Assembly: GCF_000143415.4 (NCBI RefSeq)
Contig: NW_003314372.1
Span: forward strand, 184,898 to 248,897
Source: Selaginella moellendorffii
Lineage: Eukaryota > Streptophyta > Lycopodiopsida > Selaginellales > Selaginellaceae
Direction: 5' to 3'
Length of the DNA: 64,000 bases
Numbering within the stretch: the stretch's first letter is position 1; each line of letters begins with the position of its first letter. The position numbers and the translations under genes are program-made. Below are positions 55,790 through 64,000 of this stretch, piece by piece. The notes under the pieces are model-generated. The model saw nothing but the letters and a program-made list of their open reading frames with translations, made no database searches and was not told the DNA's origin.

Positions 55790-58700
55790 TTAATCATCGC
55801 CATCGTTAAAAATGGGTTGCCCTTTTCTGTTGCTTGGGGCGATATGCAGTCTTGCCGCTAGTGGCCGCGGTGATCGTGACTTGCGATCAAATCCTCGGAC
55901 ACAAACGTAACCTGTGATGCGAGATCATCTTGCTTGAGTAAACTCCAATCCAATCTTAAGAAAATCTTACCCTTCCAGAAACAAGCTTGAACCTCGTCTG
56001 CGGTTAGACCTGCATTTTAGAAATCCAGCCTCAGGCTTCCACGAGAGAAAAAAATTTATAAAAAAAAGCCGCCATACATACCTCTGAAAATGGCTGGAAC
56101 TGATGTTCCGAAGTATACAAACTTTCGATGCAAATTCCACAAAAGGCTACGTGATACATTTAAAGGAAAATTGCCTGTTTCACTGTCTGCGAACACCTAC
56201 ACACGAGCAAGAGAGTCAAATATTAAGTGAAAGGAGCAATGGAATATTACCTCGTTCACTTGGAAATAGGTGCCATTTAAAGGAAAACTTCCACGCATTG
56301 CCGTTCGACATGGAATCTAGACAATAATACAAATAAATCCATTAGCAAATCATCACCAAGCCCTCACACACCAGCAATGTTCCTTTCACAAATTCGTCAT
56401 CAACGCGTTGTTGATTCTCAAGCTGTGAGTTTTGCGGTTGCTCGTCTTCACAATTCACAGAGAAGACATCAAAGAGTCATGCGAGTGTGTCAAGCTCTTC
56501 CTTACCTTGGCTCCATAGTGCCAGTAAGTAGAAACAAGGGTCGTCTTTCTCCCTGGGTTCCAGCTGCAACATTTTCACACCTCCGAGTCAATTATCAACA
56601 CCTTGCATGAATCAATAAACCTGTTGAACCAGCGGATGGTGATCTGGAAGCTCATACCTGTGAAGGACAGTAGTGTCAGGCAGGACGAATGTAACAAGCA
56701 ACAATCTAAACAAAACTTACACATAGTGAACTGTTCGAAGGCGAAAAATGTTTTTTAACTTCGGAACGGGAATGTAAGCAAATTCGGGAGGCAATACCAT
56801 GAGTTCCTTGGATGAGGCAGATGCGACAGTATATTGTGGTGGTGCCTGAGTTTGCTCGATCAGATTCAAATGCAAAGTCTCGCTTCCTTGTGTGAATAAC
56901 AGATCTTCCATGTCGGGACATGTTGATGAGCCCTCGCATGACTCTGACTCGGGCTCAGGCTCGGGAGATCCAGGCTCCTCAATAATTGGCTCGCATTTCT
57001 TAGGTGTTGCAACAACATTTGTAAGCGTGGCTGGAGGCAGCGAGACTGGAGGCGGGAGTGTCAAAACTTCTTCTTGTTGTTGTGGTCCTGCCTTGTCACC
57101 TTGTTGTTGACATTGTGTAGGAGGGGCTGGCAAAGCAAGCCTAGCACTGAGCAAAAGACGATTTGTTTTCTGGTTAGCACAAACAGCAGCAGGACAAAAG
57201 CTTTTTACCTTGCATACGCACTTGCAAAGTGCCTACACTCCATTCTCATGGGACAGGCATTGCAATTAGGCCGGGTTTTAGTGCAAAACACCTGGGAATA
57301 GACAGCGATTTAGTCCAGTACATTGTCCAGCTAAGTGTGGACTTCTTACCTTCCCAAACGTAATCATCTGGTAGTGTAGCTCGTATCTGAATGAGGAGTT
57401 AGAAAAAAGGTGTGAGCGACAAGACCATGCCTTACAGCGTGAGTCGATCCAGCGTGCACAGCCTCGGCCATATATACTTTTGGACGGTTTCTTGCACCGG
57501 GTATCTACATGCGCAAGGCGAGGATCAATCCAGGGCCAAGAGAAAGAAGGCAACACGGCTCACAGTTCCAAAAGATGAAGCTCCAGTTCTTCTGGCAACG
57601 GCTGAATAGGCACCCAACCGAGGCGCACCAAGATCCTTCCAACGTTCGTATCCACCTACAAGGCACAAGTATCCAAGTTCTTGCTAGCTCAGCTGCGTAA
57701 AGCTACTTACAGGAAACGCGAGGTGGTCCAGTGCCAACAATCGAATGCATTCCACGCTCTTTAGTCCAAGGCCCCGTATGCTCAACAGGAAGTCCCTGTA
57801 GACACAAGTCCAAAATCAAAACAGCGCAGGATGGATGGAAAAGCACACAAACTTTGCGTCTTGGGGTGGCACATCTCTGATCCATTCGAGATCGATGCTG
57901 CCGTGTTCTTCATACACCCTATCTAGGAACCCCTGCAAGAATGCGGACTTTGTTAAATCTCCGCAACAACCCGTGCTCTAGATGCATGCAACTGACCTTC
58001 ATCCGGCCAGCCAAGATGTTGTTCATCCCTCGCTCCTTGATTACGTCCGCCACTTCCTTCGTTTCAGCCAGCCTCACCGCATGCCAATCTGCACTATCTT
58101 CTGGCCTTGGTGCTGCAGTGACACCACTCAGTCCGGGACTTGTTTCCTCGTATTCTTTCAAGACTTACCATTTGGTCCCCGAGAAGTCACCTTAGACTTG
58201 ATGCTTTCCCAGTCATATGACTTCTTTGTGCTGCCACGGGTATGCTCCAACAACGCACGCTCTTTGCCGGTCACGGTCGTCTCCTTCCGGGACCTCTTGT
58301 TGCTGGCCTTGGTTTCATTCTCCTCGCCATGCGACAGAGCTGTCGTGCTCGCACAAGTGGTGATGGTAGCTGCTACGCTTACCTCCGTGAGGCAGCTGCT
58401 GTTGCTGCTGGAACTCAGATCGTCTCCCGGTTGTTGATCAGCTGTTTCTTCATCCACGCTCGGCGGCTGCTCCTTGTCATCTACGCTCGGCGGCTGCTCC
58501 CTGTCATCCACGCTTGGCAGCTGCTCCTCGTCACCCACGCTTGGCGGCTGTTCCTTGTCATGCTTTGTAAACAAGGCCCGCCGGACCTTACGCCTCCCCT
58601 CCATAAACACTTCTTCCTCCTCTCCCTCGACACACACAACTTCTTTGTGCTTGCATTGGCTGCGAACATCATCTTGAGGAGTGCAGCAATGTTCGCGCTC

Positions 58701-59982
58701 GCAGGAGCAGGAAGAACAAGTAGCATCAGGCTGATTCTTGACTGGAAATCTCGAGGCCATCGCCATGAATGCGGAGCTGAAATTCAAAGAGATGAATGTA
58801 AACAAGCAATGCCTGTGGTAAAAGTTAAACCGATTAAACCTCGACAAATGGTCCGACACATTCTGCGTGAGGAATGCTCCGATAACAGAATCCACTACTG
58901 ATCCTTTCCACTTGCTAAATTTTCGATTTCCTGCTCGACAAGAAACAAGTTCAGCTAGATTGGATTTCAGTTTTACCTTGGATGAGATGCATCTTCTCAA
59001 TGAAACAGAGTGCCTTTTGTTTCATGTCCTGCCTTTCTTTCTCCCAGTTCTTCGTCGTCTCATCGCTCTCTCCCTCGTTAGCCATGAGAAGCTTCCACAC
59101 CCGAGTGCTCTCCGGATCGAGCTGCACCTTTGCCCGAGGTTTCTTCTTCTTGATATTGCTCGCTGGAACCACAGGTCCAGCGCCAACAAAGGGCACCAGG
59201 CTCAAGCTGCTGTTATCCTTAAGCATCAACCTCTCGAGCAGTCTAGCCAGCACCTCCACGCCCTGTTCCACGGATTGCATTTGTGCCTTGTTCTTTTTCG
59301 CCTTGCCGCCTTGAGCTTGCTGCAGCTGGAGGAATTGCTTGTGCCAGGGAAACTCCTGGTCGATCTCCTCTTCCTCCTCCTGCCGCTGTTTGGATTGCTC
59401 GACATCGACAACAAGCTGCCGCTGCTGCTCCACAAGCACAGAGCGCTCCACAAGCACGGATTGCTCGGAAACAATCTGTTGGTGGAGAGGCCCCCTGATT
59501 TGTACCGTGAATCCCAGACCCCCGGCTTCAGATCCGATCGGCACGGACTGCGACAGGAATACCTCCTGCTTTCGCCTCTTCCTGGGCCGGGGAGACCTCT
59601 GGGCATTGTTTTCTGGTCTCGCGCCACCACTCCTCGGCTTTGGCCTTGGCTTTGGCTTGCTCGGGCTCGGGGTGGTCGACGTCCCAGTCGGGACGAGTGC
59701 TACTACTTTGGGCCTGTGCTTCCTGCGCTTGCTCGCCACCTCCTGCTGCGGCACCTCAATTCCCCCATCCGGCTGCGCCTCGTGCCTGTGAATTTCTTGG
59801 CGCTCTTGTTCTTCTTGGCAGGAAACAAGGGCCTCGTGCTCCACAGCCGCAGGCGCCACATTCAAGTCGAAATCTCTGTCTCTTGACGTTCCTTTGGAAG
59901 TGCGCGACGAGCGTGGACGCCTGAGGTGAGCTGCAGCTCTAAGAGCTGCGCGGCTCCCATCTCCCCTCTCATCCACAGCCAT
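55790..59982 (-). CDS. DME: DEMETER/ROS1-type 5-methylcytosine DNA glycosylase
   Basis: Bifunctional glycosylase/lyase that removes 5-methylcytosine from DNA in the nucleus. The start at 59982 (MAVDERGDGSR) precedes a 335-codon first exon. It is basic (SKPKPRPKPRSGG) and ends in domain A (VQLDPESTRVWKLLMANEGE, EKMHLIQG). The catalytic core reads FSKWKGSVVDSVIGAFLTQN, then VSDHLSSSAFMAMASRFP, and after a variable linker GLGLKSVECIRLLAL (HhH, active Lys) and VDTNVGRI (active Asp). The 4Fe-4S cluster is Cx6Cx2Cx5C in VFCTKTRPNCNACPMRMECR. Domain B has LNGTYFQVNE, FVYFGTSVPAIF and CVRGFDRKSRSPRPL, ending at TAA 55792-55790. The protein is about 1000 residues, shorter than seed-plant DME. The linker contains four 9-residue repeats. 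Confidence 0.93.
58455..58562 (-). repeat. Four-copy 27-bp in-frame tandem repeat in the DEMETER-like gene
   Basis: Each copy encodes PSVDDxEQP-like nonapeptides: PSVGDEEQL, PSVDDREQP, PSVDDKEQP, PSVDEE. It lies in the linker between the two halves of the glycosylase domain. Confidence 0.85.
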
Positions 59983-60377
59983 AGCCCCACAGAGAGACCC
60001 TCGCTTACCACGCCATAGCCATCTCCCTCTCTCACGCTCGGCCCAGCCCAAGCCTCGACAAGAAGCCCAGGATTTACTTTAGTCAAATGCGACAACTCCA
60101 CCACATTGCTTTTACCACTGCCAGGCACAACCCTACAACACTGTTGCTGACTGATCGTTTTCCCCGGCCCCGACTCTATCAGGGTTCCATCACCTGATAG
60201 GGTCCTCTCTCACTGACTGACCAAGGAAAGGAAAGAGAAAGAGCTAAACTAGGCCAGTTTGACAAACTAGCCCCTGCATTAAATAAAGAGGAGAGTTCGC
60301 TCAATCTGTTTTGGTGGACTACCTGCATTAAACAAAAAAAAAAAACCAAACTTCGCCAGCGCCACGCCACGCCACGC
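59983..60377. other. Intergenic between CCT6 stop and the DEMETER-like start
   Basis: Both neighbours are on the minus strand, so this holds the CCT6 3' UTR and the DEMETER-like promoter. GCCACGCCACGCCACGCCTA near 60361-60380 is a short tandem repeat touching the CCT6 stop codon. Confidence 0.45.
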
Positions 60378-62816
60378 CTAATTCTTTCTCATGTTCCGCC
60401 CCGCTCGGATGACTTCGTCTACGAGCAGCAGCTGAGAAGCAATCACCGGCCTGCCTCCAAAGAAAAGCTTGGGCTGTTAGAACGAGAGAGGGGGCCAAAG
60501 CAAGACGAGGGATTCGCTAACGTACGCTGCATCCACGATTTGGCGCTTGACGGAATAGTTGTCAAACACACCCTCCACCTGTGGGTCCATTGCTTCGCCC
60601 GTGTTGATATTCAAGCCCACAATGTTTCCATTGTCGTGCTCCGACTGCACAGTGTCGCGAGTCAAACACTCCCGTAGCAAACAAGGCACTTGTTTGTGTA
60701 CCTGGAGCGTGATGAGCACATCCTGCGTGTCTAGCCCGGCATTCTGGGCCAGCGTTTTTGGCACCACCAGAAGTGCGTCAGCGAATGCTTCCACACCAAG
60801 TTGAGCACGCTATATCAACCCCATCAAGACAAAAAAATAGCGTCAGCGACAAATTACAAGAAGCCACTGTATATGTACCCCTTGAACGGTTCTCTTGACA
60901 ATGTTCATCAAATGCTGCCTGGCCGCCACCTCAAATGCCCCTCCACCCTGCTCGTTGCTGGTCAGTCACCCTCACTCCCAAACGAAATCATGCACTTACC
61001 AAAACAATGGCCTCGTCCTCGATGGTGTTTTTGACCGACCTTAACCCATCTCGGATGGCATCCTTGATTTGAGCAATTGTATGGTCATCTGGACCTGCAC
61101 ACGCACACACAAAACAGAAGTAGCTGAGAACACCGCGAAAGTATGGCCACCAACCTTTGATTAAGATTGTGCAAGAGTGTGGATTTTTAACGTTCTCCAC
61201 GAAGGTGTACTTCTCTTCACCAAGAACGTGCTCGTATACGGTACCGGCCCATCCCAGGACGTCCGGACTGAGATCTTCCACCGAATCCACGGAGTGTCCA
61301 CCACAAGCGAGGATCAGTCTCTCCATGTTTCGGCGCTTGGCCCTCCTTAGAGCAATAATCTACAAGGTGATGAAACGTCAGCAATGCCCATGGACAAGTC
61401 CGGATTACTACCCCTTCTTTCGCAAACAAGTCCAACGAGATGGGATCTATCCCCTTTTGGTTGATAACAACAAAAGATTTGTCCGTTCCATCGCAAACCT
61501 GGTGCAAACATGAAGCCGTCAGGAAAAGAAAACACCGGCAACATCCTGTACCTGTTTTTTCAAAGCGATTATTCTCATCACTTTGTCGTCAACTTGCTTC
61601 CTTTCTGCGGCCACCATCTTCTCCCTCTGCTCCGCGTTAGAATAGAAGAAACCTGCGTTTATTTCGCTGCCGAAGGCGTGAGATGATGTATACAACCTTA
61701 GAATGCAAGAAAAGGGCTCGTGTACCTCTTTTCGTACTCAAGGGAGACATTGCACGTTAAAATAAAGGCATTGTCCACCCTTTTCTTCATGTCCGGATGA
61801 CGAGACCCGTGGTCGAGAACAAGGCCTTCTACCTGTCAAAGACGAAAAAGATGAGGCCGATTACGGATGAGGTTAAGTAGAAAGACAGACAAGGCGTGTA
61901 TCGGTATCGAACTTATGCCTCATGTGCATTATTTCCACCATGAAGAGATCCAGGGGCTCTTGCGGCTTCTTGACACAAAGAACCTGCAAGCCGGTGTATT
62001 AGACTCAAAATGCATGTAAAAAAGGCCATCTCCTTTATACCGCATTAACAACGATGTCAGTCAACTGGTCTGCCAAAGCCTCGTGCACCTGGTGAGCATT
62101 TTGTTTGAGTGCCAAAGAAAGAAGAACACAGATGAGAGGCTACCTTCGTTCTCAACGTTGTTCTCGCGACCATTTTGAGGATCTCCTTGTCAGGAGAATC
62201 TCCAATCTCGACTGGAATTTTGAAGTTCTCAAGGAACTCTAGCGTGGCCCTCTTGGCAATATCAAAACCATCCACCAGTATGCGCGGATGCATTCCTGAA
62301 AAGCAAAAAAAAAAAAAAAAAACAGAAGAGGTGCGTCGAGAAACAACGATCCGCTTTGGGCTACCTTCACTGATGAACCGCTCCGACTGTTTCATCAATT
62401 CTCCGATCAAGATGACTGTGGAAGTAGTTCCATCACCGCTAATGTCATCCTGCGCTACAGCCGTTCGGGCAATCATGATGGCTGTGGCGTTTTGTATTTG
62501 CTTCACCGAAAAACAACCGTGAGCATTTCCAAGAAGGAAGGAGGAAAGAAGAGCCTACCATGTCCCTGAGCAAGGTATTGCCGTCTTTGGTGATCTTGAG
62601 GTCGCCCGAGCCCCCAACGAGCCTGAAAGCCTGGTCTAAGCAATCCAAGAAAGAATCCAAGACCAAAGAGAGAGCAGCTTACATTTTCATGGTTCCTTTG
62701 GGGCCCAGATTGGTGCACACCACATCCTGGAGGCCCTTGGCAGCGTTGATGTTCATGTGCAGTGCCGCCGACCGGTTGAGCACCTCGGCATTGGGATTGA
62801 GCGACCGGATCGCCAT
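60378..62816 (-). CDS. CCT6: T-complex protein 1 subunit zeta (chaperonin CCT6)
   Basis: Subunit of the cytosolic TRiC/CCT chaperonin that folds actin, tubulin and other proteins with ATP. It starts [20 protein letters not shown] at 62816 and ends GRNMRKN at TAG 60380-60378. ATP-site motifs are [11 protein letters not shown] and [20 protein letters not shown]. Further blocks are [65 protein letters not shown] and [19 protein letters not shown], then [14 protein letters not shown] and [12 protein letters not shown]. All are typical of the zeta subunit. About 13 small exons. AAACCCTAACCCTAACCCTA stands 15-35 bp before the start. Confidence 0.95.
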
Positions 62817-62904
62817 ACTTGAAAGTGCCGCAAAACCCTAACCCTAACCCTATGAGAGTAAAAGGCTTTTTTGATTCAGCAAATCTTGGAAGTGGACACC
62901 GATC
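62817..62904. promoter_or_regulatory. Telomere-like repeat in the 88-bp ISU1-CCT6 spacer
   Basis: AAAACCCTAACCCTAACCCT begins at about 62832, three units of the plant-type telo-box. The spacer must hold the CCT6 promoter and the ISU1 3' UTR. Confidence 0.65.
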
Positions 62905-63593
62905 CTACGACTTGGCTCCGGATGATCCAGCTCCAGAAGATGATGAAGCGGCGGTAATGCCGCCGCCCGCCGCCTTCTTCTTGTTGTAATCCTTGACGGC
63001 AGCTTTGATGGCGTCCTCGGCGAGCATGCTGCAGTGGAGCTTCACCGGCGGCAGTGCCAGATGCTTGGCGATGTCACTGGTGAGAAACCAACAGAATTAG
63101 TGACGAGGACGACGCACCAGCGAGAATGGAATCCTTGGTTCCCCATTCACCTGTTGCGGATGCCCATCACGTCGTTCACGCCCTTGCCCTTGACCCATTC
63201 GGTGGCTGCAAATTAGCAGCAGCGACGGATGATCGATCCATCAGGAGTGACTCACTCACACTCACCCACAGACGAGGACGCGATTGCCGATCCACACCCA
63301 AATGTCTTGAAGCACGAGTCCACAATCTTGCCCGATTCGTCCACCTTGATCTGGAGCTTCATCACATCACCGCAGGCGGGTGCGCCCACCAGGCCCGTGC
63401 CCACGTTTGGATCCGCCTTGTCGAATGAGCCCACATTTCTGGGATTGTCGTAATGATCCACCACCTTGTCATGGTAGGGCCTGCACGATCGGAGAGACGA
63501 CGATCGGGATCGCGCTCGCGCTGCTGCAACCGCCGCCGCCTCTGCGATGGATCCTCGCGCAATGGATCCCCGCGCGGCCTGCCAGAACATCAT
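62905..63593 (-). CDS. ISU1: Iron-sulfur cluster assembly scaffold ISU/ISCU
   Basis: Mitochondrial scaffold on which Fe-S clusters are built before transfer to client proteins. Three exons (63593-63266, 63205-63151, 63076-62905) give 184 residues. The N-terminus is a mitochondrial presequence rich in A, R and S (ARGSIARGSIAEAAAVAAAR). The ISCU domain has VVDHYDNPRNVGSF, VGAPACGDVMKLQIK (Cys 1), FKTFGCGSAIASSS (Cys 2) and LPPVKLHCSMLAEDAIKAA, with the LPPVK motif bound by the HSP70 partner and Cys 3. The C-terminus is a Ser/Gly/Ala tail longer than usual. No key residue is missing. Confidence 0.95.
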
Positions 63594-63639
63594 CCTCCTT
63601 TCCCCGTGCCCTAATTAGGGCTCGACAGGGGAATTTTGT

Positions 63640-64000
63640 TTAAATATGCCACGCTGGACATACCGTTTGGACCCGGGTCAAAAGAGCTGCCCTGTATCAA
63701 GGTATGAGAGTTGGTGTGTTGTGTAGTCTCCTTTGCTTCATCATGGTATCAGAGAAGGGGGGGGTTGGGGGGGGGGGGATTTCCAAATCTTGAGTGATCT
63801 TAAGGTTCTCTTGAGATTTAAGCCCTGATCTCATCCTCTATCTATACTATCAAAATTCTTGTGGCTATCATGCACATACCTTAAAGATCTTAAGTAATCT
63901 GATGGTTTTGAGCATGGGAAAGCACAAAAATGAAGGATCTAAGCTTCTCCTCTCTGATGAGAATGTATTTCGTTGGTTCTCCCATTGTGAAAACTAAGCT
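63640..64000 (+). mobile_element. Possible start of a Copia-type LTR element (right edge)
   Basis: TGGTATCAGAG at 63744-63754 is the classic initiator-Met-tRNA primer-binding site of plant Copia elements, directly after CTTCATCA, an LTR-like end in CA. The LTR start cannot be fixed; at most about 100 bp separate it from ISU1, so the LTR would be short or truncated. A G-rich run follows (63758-63779). A short plus-strand frame from ATG 63903 reads KHKNEGSKLLLSDENVF and stops at 63996. The element would continue outside the window. Confidence 0.35.

Noticed and set aside
63758-63779. G-rich run as a possible G-quadruplex
   Set aside because: It is one nearly unbroken run interrupted by TT. It could fold, but such runs are also common low-complexity tracts and no gene depends on it here.

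Overview
This window looks like nuclear DNA of a land plant. The coding content is plant-specific: an NIP aquaporin, a plant-type ATG11, a thylakoid-lumen PsbP-domain protein, an ACR-type ACT-repeat protein, a DEMETER/ROS1-type glycosylase, an 8-cysteine lipid-transfer protein and a very large PLS-type PPR protein. Nearly every gene is split by GT-AG introns of only about 45-75 bp. Gene spacing is tight, often 25-300 bp. Such a compact genome with tiny introns suggests a lycophyte such as Selaginella; this is an inference, not proven by the sequence.

Layout: 1-9 kb holds a partial unrecognised gene, a ureide permease, a CML21-like EF-hand protein and ATG11 (minus). 9-13 kb holds a hidden three-exon small ORF, an NIP aquaporin with a complex leader, and an intronless WWE/PARP-like gene. 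13-18 kb holds a SYP1-type syntaxin (minus), protein phosphatase 5, then TOM5 (minus) and MGR2/ROMO1 (plus) head to head. 18-28 kb holds a TMEM131-like protein (minus), an Mpv17/PMP22 protein (minus), a branched-chain aminotransferase and TIM50. 28-38 kb holds an OSCA channel, MED10 (minus) head to head with the five-RRM protein MRD1/RBM19, an unrecognised gene, and a MORC ATPase with a CW zinc finger (minus). 38-43 kb holds a PPR-tail fragment, a 1155-residue intronless PPR gene (minus) and a divergent coiled-coil gene. 43-50 kb holds an nsLTP, a PsbP-domain protein and LEO1 (all minus), then an ACR protein and a zinc-ribbon membrane protein. 50-64 kb holds GFAT (minus), a serine/proline-rich BPP-like protein, a DEMETER-like glycosylase, CCT6 and ISU1 (all minus), and a possible Copia-type primer-binding site at the right edge.

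Functional links: TOM5, MGR2/ROMO1 and TIM50 all belong to mitochondrial protein import and lie within 10.5 kb. MED10, LEO1, MORC and the DEMETER-like protein act in transcription or chromatin. Most genes are arranged as divergent or tail-to-tail pairs. Telo-box motifs (AAACCCTA or its complement) recur in the shared promoters. No bacterial-style system, CRISPR array, or clear rRNA or tRNA gene was seen. Exon borders were placed by eye from splice signals and reading frame. For most genes the exon lengths sum to whole codons, but single borders may be off by a base or two.
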